Below, one piece after another: positions 1 through 13,785 of a stretch of DNA of 64,000 nt. Position numbers and translations under genes: made by a program. The stretch is from positions 23,400,367 through 23,464,366 of the forward strand of contig CM049308.1 of assembly GCA_026874595.1 (NCBI GenBank), in the 5' to 3' direction. Within the stretch, counting starts at the first letter, position 1. Every line of letters starts with the position of its first letter. Below the pieces are notes generated by a model that was not told where the DNA came from, made no database searches, and worked only from the letters and a program-made list of their open reading frames with translations. The DNA is from Sipunculus nudus. Its lineage: Eukaryota > Annelida > Sipuncula > Golfingiida > Sipunculidae.

Positions 1-1664
1 TTGGTGGATTGTTATGAATCATGGTACATACCTCTCCATTTTAAATTCATAACTGAGACATGTACAGATATACATCCATGGGAGAACAGATATTTAGTAC
101 TTGTTACTGTTACCACCCCTAAACACTGTTCTTTTGGCTGAGGGCTTTTGTCAGCTTCTGCTGATATTCTAGTTATGGATTTGACTTGAATTATCACCGT
201 AATTGATGGCTTTGACAAGAACTGGTATGATTATTGATGGCTCTGATAAGAATTGATCTATAAAAGATAAATAATTTTTTTAAAACTGATACAAACAGCA
301 AATCAAACACAATATTATAATATTTATAATTAATTTCTATCACAGTGAACACATTTGAACAAAGATTGCTAAAGTCTGTCAAGATATTTGAAAGCAAAAC
401 AAGTGCAGTATCTCTAAAACTGTGTAGTGTTTAGGTTTGCTTGATTAGACCAAGGGAGTAATTCTTCTAGAAATAGTGAAAGACAAATTTGTTTTACTTC
501 TATAATTGGTCAGGGGCCAAGTTGATACCAGCCAGTTGTTTACACTATATATTATACAGACTATCATGGAAAAAATATCAATATTTTATAATTAACAATA
601 ATCTCATATCAGTATTCCTTTTTTTCTGGTTTTATATTTAATCTAGTAGTTTTGATCAGCATGGGTAGATTTGTTAAGCAGTCATCAGTCACCTAGTGGT
701 TTTAGTGTATTTGGACACCATCTCAAATGGCATTGAAGTCTCGATGTTTTTTCTGTTGATGGCTCTATGTATCATCATCAAAACAAGGATTTCCTTCCAT
801 AAAGAATTGTTGTAGAAAATCTGGAGACATTCAGAATGATTAGCAGTAGTTCCTGTTATGGTTCCCAGGTGGCCTAATCCCCCTCCTCCTTGTTAACTGA
901 AGTTCCTTTCGAAATAGAGCCAAGCCTGATTTAGGATAGTAAGCTGAGCTAGCTAATTTTATCAGGAGGCGCCGCCAATATTTCATTATAACAAAGTGAG
1001 CCGACAGAGTGAGCTGATTTTGTGCACATCAGTTTGGCTAGAGAAATGAATAGCCTTTCAGGTCAGTTTAAGCCTGCCAACATTTTTCAAGCCGAGTTGA
1101 GCCACAAAACTCTACTTACTACTTATGTCAGCCGTCATTTTGTCCAAGTCAGTCGCATTTGTGTGGCTGACTCGGCTCTAGGCTCTACTTTGAAACATGA
1201 AATCCTGGCGTGTTAGGCTTGTTTGGGTAATAGTTTGCTGAAAAGGTTGTTCTTCCTTGTGATAAAAATATTGTGGCTTCATTAAGAAACAGTGATTATA
1301 TTTAATGACAATGTTAAATATAGTGAGACACCAGTGCAGTTTTAAAACTATTTCCTGAATAAAGCTCAGTTTTCTGTCACACCCATGAGGGATATATACT
1401 AGTTGTAGATAAAACATTTGAAACAGTGGAACCCTGCCACATAAGCACAGCTAATATGATCACCTTGCTGATTTGGCTACTAATCATGGTCTTGAATGCG
1501 CACTTAATTTACAAATTTTGTAAACATATGCAGCACCACCACCCCTTTGATATGCCCATGCACTCTTTTGGGTTCAAGTGATGGACATGTGAAGCAGGTT
1601 TGTTGTTTTTGCATTATGCAAGGTATTCTACAGAAGTCAGAAGATGCTGTTATTGTTGTTTCAG
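1..1664. other. Probable intron upstream of first visible LRR exon
   Basis: AT-rich sequence with no supported exon. Because the exon at 1665 starts with a splice acceptor and is already inside the LRR domain, this stretch is inferred to be the 3' part of an intron. Open frames here are short and have neither splice signals nor recognisable protein. A patch at about 930-1195, rich in GAGCC/GTCAGCC words, resembles a repeat remnant; a weakly similar patch lies at about 17150-17345. Confidence 0.5.
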
Positions 1665-1784
1665 AACTTTCATTGAGACTGGAATTAAGAAGTTGATAAG
1701 CTTCACAAAGATGATCACCATTGGAGTAAACAAGACCAAATACAAATATGGAGCATTCGTCAGCTACACTCATCTCAAAGAGCT
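1665..1784 (+). CDS. LGR exon, first visible LRR (120 bp, phase 2-2)
   Basis: The acceptor is a T-rich tract ending TTTCAG at 1659-1664 and the donor is GTAAGT at 1785. The frame after the first base gives TFIETGIKKL at the start and GAFVSYTHLKEL at the end, matching the beta-strand and the GAF...L-E-L parts of an LRR. The opening resembles the first LRR of TSHR (an IETHL-type strand). At 120 bp it is longer than the 69-87 bp of the other LRR exons, so about 14 residues (around SFTKMITIGVNKTKYKY) are inserted in the middle of the repeat. Both borders are phase 2. This is the first visible exon, but it lacks a Met start, so at least one exon lies upstream. Confidence 0.82.
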
Positions 1785-2269
1785 GTAAGTTAATAATTAG
1801 TTCTGTCAGTAACAATATAGTATTATACCTACATATAACTTAGAAATCTCTCGCTTCACCTATAATTAGCATTTATTAACAAGACAATTAATTACACTAC
1901 ATCAAAACACATTTGTCTTCCAGAGATGTTGTATATGATGTCATAATTGTCATATTTGTGAATATTTGAATATTTAATGTCAGAGCAATTAACCCACTCT
2001 AATACAGATGCATGTATGCAGTATAGTTTTAAAGAATTTGAAATGTCATAATCAAGCTACATGCAAACATAATATTTCATCTGATAATCTTTTCACCTGA
2101 AATGTATCCATATATATGAAATGTATGAACTACACATATAATTAGTTTGATGACAAGGAACAGTTTTACCTTTGATGTATAATATATATATTAATCATGA
2201 TAATAATATATCAACTATGCATTTAAAATTTTTATAATTTAGGTCCTCATTATGAAATTAAATTTTCAG

Positions 2270-2356
2270 GTATTTCCGTGACAACAGACACCTTGAGGAT
2301 ATGGAAGCTGGTGCCTTCAACTTCAATGAATTTTTACAGACTGATCTAGAAGTACT
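2270..2356 (+). CDS. LGR exon, LRR (87 bp, phase 2-2)
   Basis: The acceptor AATTTTCAG ends at 2269 and the donor GTAAGT starts at 2357. The frame reads YFRDNRHLEDMEAGAFNF, then NEFLQTDLEVL, a clear LRR with the N..L..(I/M)..GAF spacing. The 87-bp length keeps phase 2 on both sides, so it joins the exons at 1665 and 5698 without a frame change. The intron before it is 485 bp and the one after it is 3.3 kb. Confidence 0.88.
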
Positions 2357-5300
2357 GTAAGTTATTTTTTACAAAATACTTCTTCTTCAAAACCTGTGTT
2401 TTTCAGCCTTGTATGCTTATTGATCATCACTAGTTTTATCAGTTCCTGGAGCCTGGTGGCACAACCTGTATTTTTAGTATTTTTAAGCAGTTTTTTCTCA
2501 GTATTTGAAATCAACAAATGATGGCAATCATGTCGGTTACTTAGCTGTGGTTTCATCTAGTGTTCTGAAACTTTGCATCTGTATTGATCATGATTTTACT
2601 ATTAAAACCAGTAGCAAATGTTCAGTCATGGGTGCTGAATCTTGAAAGTTTTGTATCTAGTGACCCCTACCCATCAGCTATACCTCTACATGGGTAATTA
2701 GGTCACTATGACCTTATTTTGATAAAACACAGGCTTCCTTGCAGTGCCCTTAGGACAACCAGTACTAAACACATAAATGCATTTAGTATCACACTATAGC
2801 CAACACCATCAATCAACTGAGTATCATAACCCATGAGTCACTTGTAGTCACTAAATGGCAGTATTTGGAGACGGGCAGTAAATCTTATACTTGGATTTCC
2901 ATGATGAATGTGTCTGAAACCTAACACCAAACAGAAGAAGGACTTTGAAAACTGGCTGCTCCCTGTGACCTTGACCCTACGCAACATGTCATGTCTGCAT
3001 GGTTGGAAACTTGCCAGCACCGCTTCCTTACTTTACACCTGAATAAAATGTTTCATTTTCTTATATTAGCATGAAAGCAAGTAAGATGTAATAGTTAAGG
3101 GTTTGTTAGTAGATTATGTTTGGTCATGCGGCCAAAGGAGGGACATTAAGTAATATCAGACAGGGCACTATTAGAATGCATGCAGTGCTCTCTGTTCCTG
3201 TATAGAGATGGATATTGAGTCTAGCTGCTCTGGTTTGGAATCACTTTGATGTCCCAAATATTATACACATGTGGAATCCATACAAACTTCCTCAATTTGT
3301 TAATGACATTATCCTAGTATAATATGCGTATATCTATTGAGAACTTTACTGTATACCCATTGCAAAATATGGGCTTAGAGAAGATGAATGTAGTATGGTC
3401 GACAGAGTCAGTTTCAAAGACATCTTGGGAATAGAAGTTTGTGACACAGGAACAACAGCAGGGAGTCTTAATGAAGTTGTTAATGAAAAGTGTGTTTATA
3501 TAAATCAATAAACAGACTTTGTAAGAAGCTTAAAAAAATTTATATCAGGTTAACAAACTGCTTCTCTGGTCAATGGTGTAACCACAGTCCCATCAGTAAT
3601 TGAGATCCTAAAAAATCTAATTGGATAAGGTAACACATGGCATTGTCTCCGTTGAAACATGGTGTGTGAAAATGGAATCCTTTAGAATGATGGAAACCAT
3701 AAAATTTCTTCTTGCAAGAAGGTTGCAAGAACCTTGTTAGAAAGTTGTTCATTGTCCTCATTTCTGCTGATTAGTCAAGCTTTTAGAGTATGTAGTATAA
3801 TAGCTGTATTTTTGATAAAATATAAATCGAGATTAATTAGCCAATTACTTGAGGAGCGGAGTGATCTAATTTGATGCAGGTTAGAATTTGTCACAGGTCT
3901 GGTAGAAAAAAGCATCATACCCTTTGGTGTTTTTGTAAAGAAGTTTCTGGATTTTGAAGTAATGCTTGTGCTTGCATTAATACTTCATGATTTGCTCCTT
4001 TCTTCATTGCTTTCTTCAAGTTTTCATCCATTTCCTCTTACCACTGCTCTTTAGCTGATGGATGATAATTTGGCTAATTATATGCTTTAAATTACAAAGT
4101 GACTTTTTCTTGTGACTTGCTTGAAATGGTTCTCCAAGGCATGTTTTATCATAATTTGTCACTGGTATAAAATGGGAAAATGAAAAAATACTAGCTTATT
4201 TAGCTATCTAAATTGAATATATGGCAAATATGACTTTTCTAAATATGGTAAAACTGATTGATTGACTCTGATTAAGCCAAGTAAAAATTGATGCTTGAAA
4301 AATAAATTATTTATTTCCAAGTAACTTGTGGACACAAGTACCTTGCACAAGTAACTTACTTGTGAAGGACCTTGCAAACTAGTGTCAAGGTTTTCTAGGT
4401 ACCTTTGACTCATAGAGAATAATGGGTTGTGGTACTGCATTAATCTATTTATAATGATGATTTCCTGGAATATTTGTGACAAAAGGATCCCTGTCATTAC
4501 AGGCCAGCTCCGGTTTACATGTTCATGGAAAAACAGCCTGAAGCCTTAATTATTTTTTATTAACAGATTATACCTTGTTAAATATACATTTAACCAAAGA
4601 TAGATTATTGTCAAATATATACGGCAAATAACATAACAAAATTTTCAAGTTACAAAGATAGTATTAATTGTAATATAGTTTAAGTATTTAAATCTGAAAA
4701 AAAAGACCTTGACATGTCATGATAGAGGATGTATGGACTAGTAGTTTTGTGTTCTCCTTGCTGAAACCTCTGGCATAGGTACTAACCTTAACCTTCTAGC
4801 TCCTGCAATGGCTGCTTTGGTTGCCTTGAACCATTGTTGTATTTGAAGCCATATACCATTTAAGTCTGAGTCATGTCCAGGCCTGGTCTTTTGAGATTTG
4901 AGTAAAGGTCTGCCTTTTTTGGGTCTGCAGAGTCCTTTGGATACCAATCTCTTTTAAATGCACTTTGAAATTAAGGACAGAGATTATCATGTGCGTGTTT
5001 GTGTTAAAATAGGTACATATGCTTTAATTTTTTGGTTTACTGTAATTAGCTCTCAATGCAGATCTTGATGTACAGCCAGGCCTAATTCCAACTTTTAAAA
5101 AATATTCTGTCAATATTTTTTACATATCAGTATAAATAATGTGTTAATTGGTGATTAACTACAGTCCTGACCTCCAAGTACATGACCAATCAAGGACCAG
5201 ACATCATTTATGTTGACGTTGCATACATGCACATCATCAAAATTAAGTAATGCATTGAAGAAGGACATCTTCAAAAGTTATACATTGAAGAATTTAATTT

Positions 5301-5697
5301 TTTTCATTACACTGCCAATAAAAAGTATTGAAATCTTGATCTGTGGAATGTGTTGACGCTGCTGTTGTAGTAGTTGAAAATATTGTGGGAGTAAAAGTAC
5401 AGTAACCTCATTTCAGCTATAAAAAATGGTCATTTTAAGTATATGATATTGACAGAAAATGTCATAATATGATGAGTAATTATAAGAGCTAGAGTACATG
5501 TTGATCAAGCAGGAGTCACTATACCTTTAAGATGAATAGCAATTCCATATTTAGGGTCTTCATTGTTATGATTAGGTTAAATTGAAAATAAAGAAAAATA
5601 TAGTGTTACCTCAGTACATTGTTTTTATAATTTTGCTCACATGTAAAGTTATAATTATTCCTAATTCACCATGTGACAATATGTTCTTTAATGGCAG
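2357..5697. other. Intron with old repeat remnants
   Basis: This is an intron of 3,341 bp between two LRR exons. At about 2380-2600 it carries a decayed stretch resembling the inside of the Helentron-like family 1 elements: the same order of an AGTTCC...GGTGGC..CCTGTATTTTT segment, then ATGTCGGTT.C.CAG and ATCTAGTGTTC, as at 27541-27700. The rest shows no exon or recognisable gene. A minus-strand open frame of 97 codons at 4204-4497 looks non-coding. Confidence 0.55.
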
Positions 5698-5772
5698 GTC
5701 AATTCTTGGGTCACCGTCTCTGAAGAAGGTGAAGAACAAAGTGTTCCATAACTTCCCAAAGCTCAGGACACT
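5698..5772 (+). CDS. LGR exon, LRR (75 bp, phase 2-2)
   Basis: The acceptor ATGGCAG ends at 5697 and the donor GTAAGT starts at 5773. The frame reads SILGSPSLKKVKNKVFHNF then PKLRTL, matching the NL..I...AF..LP.L..L pattern of the fourth LRR region of TSHR/FSHR. Phase 2 is kept on both sides. It is separated by 29.8 kb from the next exon, which continues the receptor in register, so I infer no skipped exon in that intron. Confidence 0.9.
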
Positions 5773-6289
5773 GTAAGTATCATAGTTACCAATAGGTGGT
5801 GGGATACGGTCATTGGATTTATATTCATATATATATATATATATGTCAAGGCCCAGATTCTTATCAGTGATTGGTCAAGACCAAATTACAATCAGGATTC
5901 AGTTCAGCCTAAACTCCAGTCTGGATTTGGGCTGGACCAGACCAAATCTTGATCTAGCTCCTGACCAGTCTAAACCCTGATCAGGATCTGGTCCACCCAA
6001 AATCCTGATTCAGACTATGAATTGACATACTGCTAAATAACTCCTACAGCACATACTTCTGATTAAATTCAGGAAAATTAACCTTAGTTCAGCCCACTCA
6101 TAAACATAAATCTAATTTTGTCATGACAAAATAGTTGAACAAATGAATATTACTAAGACTGATACCTAAAAGACTGATAACTAAAATGGAATAAAGGAAT
6201 AGGACTGACTTTTGTGGCACAACTAAACTTTGTAAAAATTTAATACAATTACTCTGCCCCAAGCAGATAATAATTTTATGCTCGCCACA

Positions 6290-7215
6290 CCAGTGTTTTG
6301 TGTGTTGGGCGCCAATAAAAGGAAAAGGGGGTGGGGGGGGGGGGACAGTACTAGTATTTACACAGATATTTAAAGCCCAAGACCTGCCTGGTAAGAAGGT
6401 AATAATAACCAAAATCAGAGTTAAAAACTGTCCCGACAAATAGTGAGAATACTTGGAGGGCGGACATCGTTATTAGTACGGCGGTGCTGGGTGATAATTA
6501 AGGTAACACTGTGTTCTGGGAAATCTGGTACTCTTAACGTATGGAAACCCATAGCCGACAGTGCAAGGACCTTGCTAAATAAGCAGATTCATTTGAAACA
6601 AGTAGTTTAATTTTATCTGCAGTATAACCAGTTCATGAAGACGCGGAATTAACTAGGAGAGGGCGAATGTCCAAAATGCGGCACTGCTTACAAGAGGGCG
6701 GAAGTTCAAGGTCGCTAGATCTTGAATAATGATTACAGAGGACCTCACTTTGACAAGAAGGGTCACGATTAGTAATATATGTTACATACATCCCCATCCG
6801 TATTCTAACTGGACTAAAAACTCCCAATTAAATATTATATTAAGAAAGATTTGGGGCGACCATAATGCACTGCAAACCGGAAGTAAGTACCGGCACATAG
6901 CAGTCCAGGTCATTGTTTGAGAAGACATGCCCGCGCTGGGACAAGATCACTCGTCAACCAGGACTCAGCAACATCTACCACTAGTACCAGGAGATCGACA
7001 AAACGACGACCAGTGAATTCATCTGTCAGGAAAAACAACAGCCAGCAAAGTACTATCTGGAAGAAAAACCCACCACCACCCCCTTCCCCACCGACTCAAG
7101 CACTCTGTGTTCTACTTGTTAATATTAAAATTTTTAAGTTTATTGTTTCTAAACAGTATATTTGTCGAGGTGTAAACTGTTTACTTTTACTACTACTACT
7201 TTTACTTTTAATATG
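6290..7215. other. Compositional island inside the giant intron
   Basis: Less AT-rich and more CpG-containing than its surroundings (GGCGCC, CGGCGG and CGCGG words). It is framed by a G-run at about 6328-6344 and a C-rich run with CCACCACC near 7070-7092. The plus-strand frame at 6917-7216 encodes a basic Arg/Ser/Thr-rich stretch, then a Pro run and an unrelated hydrophobic end; no domain is recognised. It may be a decayed transposon. I see no terminal repeats that would define it. Confidence 0.3.
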
Positions 7216-8136
7216 ACCTATACGATATATATGGCGTGTTGTACCCCACCTTCCCGTCAGTGGGAAAGAAGGGATAATTGCTGAATATGTTGAATATGGA
7301 AATTTTAATGTTATTTTTATAAACCTCGGCCAGTTTTTCCCACAATTCCATGCCTTGTGCGCTTCTTTCAGTACTTCCTAGAACAGAGCAAGTGACTGGA
7401 TGGGTATGAATGATATTATCAAGTTTTGATTAATTATGGGATAACTGTGAGCAGGTTCGGGTGTGTGCAAGTTGGTGTGACAGAGCATAAAATATATTAT
7501 AATGTAATTAACTTTGAATTACCGGTAACATAAATCTGTTATGATATAGATCTATCTTCTTCTATGCAGTGGGAAAGTGTCTCTGTATTATTATTAAAAA
7601 TAATATTAATATAAAATGAGCAATTTTTTAAACAACATAAAAGAGAGCAAAAAAAGTACTTTGTCAGGGCCATGTACATGAATATTACATTCAGGCATTT
7701 TTTTTGGCAGGAACTTGTTTATAAAAGAATGAACATGAATTATGTTGTTGTTAGTGGCATTTATTTTCCTACTTTTCTCAACATTTTCCTACTTCCAAAG
7801 ATGTAGCCAAATGTTAATTCCTACATGAATGAGGTATTGCGTCATAAACTTATGATATCTTCTTGACTCATCTGTTTGTTACAGCCTGTAGTTCATGTAG
7901 CAACCTAGGGTATGTGGACAGAGTTTTGGGATATTCAATCTGACCATGGAGACTTGCTTTAATGTGTGAATAACCACTGTGACTCAAGAATTTATCCATT
8001 AATCGGATAAAGAACAGTCCAGTAATTAAGTTTTATGAAATCATCAGAATCATTGAGTATAGGTATTTCTGTTTTCCTTCATCAATGAAAGTATAGATTT
8101 GAAAAAAAAAGAAAACAGGTCAACTGGATGTCAATA

Positions 8137-8860
8137 GTTTTAAGCTCAGCTATCTGAAAGTCATCTGAGCTACAGCAATCACTCTTTGTCTGTCGTCCAT
8201 CCGGCCGTCAGTCTGGCCCTCTGGCCATCAGGCTGTCCGTTATCAGGGCACAGATCGTAACTGCTGGACCTGGAATCTTCTAACTTGACATCCAGGGAGG
8301 TCCATAAAAAATGAAAATTAAATTAGGTCTCTGTTATCCATATTTTCTGAGCTATGGGTCTCGTAAGTACCCCCCAGAATAATAAAACATTCATACAAAA
8401 GCTTCAGGACCTGAATAACTACTGCTTTGATCACCATTGTTCTTTGCATGAATATTGATCATGGAGTGTTCCATCAGTTCCTGCAAACTGGTGGCGCCAC
8501 CTGTTTTTTTTCTAATTTTACAATTTTTTTCTCTATTTTTGATACCTTCAAAGAAGCTGTCATCTGTTAACATGGCACAGATCTTAACCGCTGGATCTGG
8601 GATCCTCTAACTTGAAATCAAGGGAAGTCAATAAAAAGTCTCTGTGGAAACATGAAATTTGATACAAAATGGTTCAAGGTATTGGTCTGAAATTTGGCAT
8701 GTCAATTGGTTTTGGAGAGTTTTCTCATGAACCAGACATTTCTAAGGACTCTTCACAAAATTCATGTTTTTTTTTTTTGGCACTCTTACAGTCATTTTGC
8801 TTATTGCTCAACATTCCTTGAGTTCAGCTGAGCGTCATGGCCCATGGGCCACTATAGTTC
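8137..8860 (+). mobile_element. Helentron/HINE-like element, family 1, copy 1
   Basis: The 5' end reads TTTTAAGCTCAGCT, followed by GTCATCTGAGCTA and a TCCGGCCGTC-type stretch. The 3' end reads TTCAGCTGAGCGTC, then the 12-bp palindrome GGCCCATGGGCC and an ACTA(TAG) terminus. The 5' GCTCAGCT and 3' AGCTGAGC words are subterminal inverted repeats, and a palindrome sits just before the 3' end: the layout of Helentron-derived non-autonomous elements (HINEs/DINEs). The inside has one unit with GGTGGCGCCACC at 8490-8501. No protein is encoded. The class assignment is inferred from structure; related bivalve elements are known as pearl-type or Helentron elements. Confidence 0.6.
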
Positions 8861-11480
8861 AAAGGTATGCAGATATTCATTCTAACAATCAAGCATTTAT
8901 TTATATCTGTTATAGATGACAGTAAATAATATACAATGAAGAGTCAGTCTGAAGCCATCTGGATTTCAGTCTCATCCTCATGCAGGTTGGCAATAATCCT
9001 GGTGACATATAGCTGTTGCTCACCTTCCTGATACAGATTTTCATGGAATCTGTCTGCATGGAATCCAAAATTGTGTTTGGACTGGCACAGTTTTTCAATC
9101 CATCAAATTTCAGTCCCAGTAAAATTCCAGATGGACTGTTCACACCCAAAATGCGAAAATTACATGTGCTGAAAATTTGTTGAAATCTGTGGTTCAGAAT
9201 TGCTGTAGTTCTCTGAATTTTTTCAAATGTGTTAATGCTTCAAAAGCATGAAGAAATATCTACAGCAACCATTTGCAATCTCCTATGAAATCTGTAGAAT
9301 TGGTATGGAATTCTTTGGCAGAGTTTAAATAAATTTTCAGTATTTGTAGAGAGTTTAGTGTGTTCTTAGGGGGGTTGTTTTAATGGAACTGCAGTTTTCA
9401 GCCAAAGACAGTAAACACCAATAACTATATTAACTTTCAGAGTATGAAGATCGGTCAAGGTTTATACTTCAGACATCTCTATCTATGTGGCTGTTTAAAA
9501 TAACACATTAGTGATAAACAGATTATCAGTCACTTTGATATATATAAAATTGGACAGCTGTTCTCAGTTTGGCCATCCCTGATACATTCAAAATTTAATG
9601 AAATTAGAAGGCTCTACTCAGGCCAGCCATAACTCTAAAGGCGAACTTTTTGCTGGATCGTGATCCAGTTAAGTGACATACTGGTCTTCTGATGGGTGTC
9701 GTCAGGTCCTTGTAAAGCTTCTTCTGCTTGAATAAAGCTTCACATTTCATCATTTTATCCCATAAATCATGTCACTGTAGCGATTCTCCTCTGGAAGTAA
9801 TACGACATGCAAGGTTGTCAATGATGTAGATAGGGTTATGCTATGAAAAGAGTGAATTTTACATGTTTTATAGAGTGAAGGTCTTTCATTCAGTAAAAAC
9901 TATTTATTTTGTGCACAAGTTTTATTTTAGAATGTATATAAAAACAATTTCATTGAAATATTCTGCTTGTTTTCATTATCTTACCTCAAAAATGGTCATT
10001 TTCACAAGTGTTGAAGCTCTCACTCAAAGAACAGCTTTTAATATATATGTCAAGGCCCAGATCCTGATCTAGACCAATCAGCGATTAGAAAAATAGAAAA
10101 TTAAACAGCCATGGGATACATGCCATCTAAGCCCTATATAAGCACTGAATAGGTACATATAGGCACATTTAAAGTGGGAGGGGGAGGAGAATCATTTTAT
10201 TCAGGATTTCCTCTGAGTGTCAGTGTTATATCCCCCCAATTAATCTAGTTTTGTCATCTGTGCTCTGTGGTATTTTACCAAGCCATGAGATAAGTATTAA
10301 TGATTTTTGCTTCTTGTATTCTACACCTGAGCTTCATTTGCACTGATGATTTAAGACTACTACGAGTGGCTTCACAGGAAATCTGATCATGGAAAACCAT
10401 AATTCGTTCCTGGAAAAGAATCCTTGATCTTTAGATATTCCCAATAGGGTCTCAGTATTCCTATATATTATTGTGGTATGGAGAAATCATTTAATGGATA
10501 AAGATTGAAGCACAATCTGAGGCTAGGACTTTGCGAAAAGGACAAATGCACAAATAATGGTATAATTTTTTTGCTTGAAAGCTAGGGTATTATATATGTA
10601 TATAATTTCATAGAATTACTTCTTGTTTAAGCTTAAAATGTATATAAAAAGTTTATCAGTCACTTTTAAGCATTAAAACTGTAAATTTTATAGTTAAAAA
10701 TTATGAACAATATATTTCTAAATGCAAATCTTCTAACAAATAAAGCTATAGGATTATGTCTTCCAAGACAGGTTTTCATCAGTTTAATTTCTTGTCTTAT
10801 TTTATGGCTCTGTTATCTGTCATTTCTACTTTAATCCTAAGTAGCAATTACCTATCTTTCTTTTAATGGGATTAATAAAAACCACAGTTAACAAGCTAAT
10901 ACTTATTACATATTAATAGGATACATGTAGTACGTGCTTAATTAAATCTCACTGGCAAAACTGAGGAACTTTTTTCTGAAGCCTTCAGGGGTTTTCAATG
11001 TGACCAATCAACTATTATTCAATTATTCACTGCCCAGCTTGAGTTTGCCATCTGGGCAGGGTTGGAGATGTAAAAGCAGTGCGTGACTTTCATGCATAAC
11101 ACTGAAAATAAGTGCACAGGGGATAAGAATCAGAAGCTCATTAAGCAAAGTGTATGTTTTGTAAGGGTTTATATGGTCTGTAGGTATTTTAGGTACTTTG
11201 TCGCTGATTGTTTCGATAAGGGACTGCCTTATAAAAATGTTTATGACCAGTACTGTGGGTTTTGAATTTTGTGGTCCCCATCAGCAGAATAACTGAAAGT
11301 TCCTAGGCTAAAGCTAATATTTACATAATTTCTCCTTAGTGGCTAGCAGAGAAAATTGAAATAAAAGACATAGTACAGACAGGAAAACTAAGAATTCATG
11401 CTGCACTTAAGTCAAACAAATAAATGCCAGTTCATTGCTTATTACTTAATCTATTTTAGACAGATTTCTGCATGCAATCT

Positions 11481-11503
11481 CCCCCCCCCCCCCCCCCCCC
11501 CCC
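11481..11503. repeat. Poly-C run (23 bp)
   Basis: Homopolymer of 23 C. The length is likely polymorphic or sequencing-dependent. Confidence 0.95.
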
Positions 11504-13785
11504 AGTGAAAGCATTTATAGCCAGTGTTAGCAAACTGTAGCTACTGATAATTTGAAGAAATGTGAAATTTGATAAAGTTAGATGGAATAGGTATGTTTTT
11601 GGAATATATATTTTGACCAAAAAAAATAAAAAAATACAAACTCAATTTGGTCCACAAAAACATTTCCTGCAGAAGTATGCATATTTTACAAGTATGATGG
11701 TGTTTAAGAATAAGCAAGTGTGTGCTGTTTGGTTCAGAAATTGAGAAAAAACACTGAATCTTGCCAAACCTCCATGTACCATGAATAAGCATAAAAAGAC
11801 AGTGGATAAAAACTTATACAGAATACAGCTTTTGATCATCCCTATCCTGTGGTTACCTTTTTGTTCACAAGGGTTTCAAATTTGCGATATTCGCAAAATG
11901 TGAATAATGGCAAAATTAAATTCTTCATGAATAAGAGGCCTCATCATGGACTCCGAAGGCAAGTCGAAAGAAGAACATTGATATATTATATAAATGATAA
12001 TAAATCTTGTAAGTTCAAAGATTGCCATTTAAATGATATCAGATCTTTCAAATGATATACCATTAATGAACAGTATCATTTAATGTTACCTTGGGCTCCC
12101 TCCAATTATTAAGAATTTTGTTCCTCAATATAATTAATTCATATAATAATTGATAACTTTGTGTGCAACCTTGACGAAACAGTAAAAAGTGGAAATTGTG
12201 AAATTTTAATCCCACCAATGTAAAGCCTGCAACCACAGTTAGTTTTTTTTTTTTGGTCTGTTTTGTAAACTAAACATGGAAAAGTGCTGTCTTTTAGAGT
12301 TTATTTTCTGATAATTCACTGAATGCTGTTACTTTACAGAAAGGTGTTCTTTCTGCTGAGAATGTATAATTGATTGTAATTTAGCCGCTCTGTTTGTTTA
12401 TTGATAAGTGACACATTTCTTTCTGAGTAAAAGGCAGATCACCTTGATTTTAATGGGCAAAATTTAAGGAAGATCCAGTGTTAGGAAGTAATAAGCCTTG
12501 AAAATCTTTGGAAACGGAGGTCCCACCAAAAGTCTTGTTTCTAATATGTCAAAGAGGGCATGCTTTTAAAATATTTTCTTTCATGTATTGTCCTTTTACC
12601 AGTAATTATCAGGAGTTTATTAATTTTACATAAGGCATCATTTGAATTTTGATAGTGTATTAAAAAACCTGATAATAGAAAAAAATGTTCATGTGTACAT
12701 CATGTTAGGTATTCAGTAGGATAATCTACATTGCAATTGTACATAGAACATAAACATTATCAATAATATGTGCAATATATTATGCTATTAATTCATTCTG
12801 GCTAAATACTAAAGCAAAAAATCCTGGCATATGACTTAATAATTCTGATTCACCTGTTTTATACTTTGTTATAGCCCTGTTTTTGAGTAAGCACAGTGCA
12901 CTTGAGTGTTTACAATAACGAGAAATGCGTGACCACCAGGTGGCATTCATGCTATTTTATATTTTTGCATCAATTATCACACCATTTGGGAGGTTATTAA
13001 AACCTGTGTTCAGGAGTAAGCAAACAGTTTAAGAATGAAATATTTTTAGACACCATAATATTTTAAGGGAAAAATGCTGTATTAATGTATATTTAAGATT
13101 CCACAAGGCATGTGAATAGGTCCCTTTAATGTTTTTTATTGGAAATTACTAAGAAAATGCCTGGATTAGAAGGTAACTACTATTAGATTCATGCTGAAAT
13201 GTAAAATTTGGCAAAAATACAAGTTATATTTTTATAATAATTTTCAAGTGTAAACATTTTATCATAATGGATAACTTAGCTGACTTTCATTCCTGTTGAG
13301 CTATATTGATTGTTCTTTGTTCATTATCCCTCTATCCAGTGGTCATTTGCATTTTAGTCTGACACAAATCATCACCCACAAATCCTGACAGTTACACCTA
13401 GAATTTTTAGATCTTACTTGACCTCCAGACAATTCCTGTAAAAGTATACATTTAAAACCTGAAATTAAATCGCCATGTGTTTTGTTTACTGATATTTTGC
13501 CATGCCATTTTGGGTAGTTGCTTGAAAAAGAGATAAAGTGAATTAAATTATATTCACCTAAAAAAAGTAATGAAGCAGGCACTGGCGATTGAATTTCAAA
13601 TTGTAATTTTATGGAGCCAAATAAGTTTAAAATTAATTAGTAGGAACGGTTGCACCTGAGAACCCTCTGCACTGAAGGCATCGTATCCAGCTGAGTGGCT
13701 ACTTCACATAGTTTTATAGAACTATATAAAGAAACTGTCAAGATAGTGTGCAAATGAAGATTCCCTGAATTATACAGCATATTTT

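Noticed and set aside
1022..1216. First exon of the receptor with signal peptide
   Set aside because: The translation lacks a hydrophobic signal segment and a Cys cluster, and no donor site follows in a compatible phase.
4738..4947. Minus-strand 69-codon basic open frame
   Set aside because: No recognisable domain, start context or neighbouring exon; length is within chance expectation.
6917..7216. Plus-strand 99-codon gene
   Set aside because: Basic low-complexity start, Pro run and unrelated hydrophobic end in a compositional island; no domain, no splice context and no defined element.
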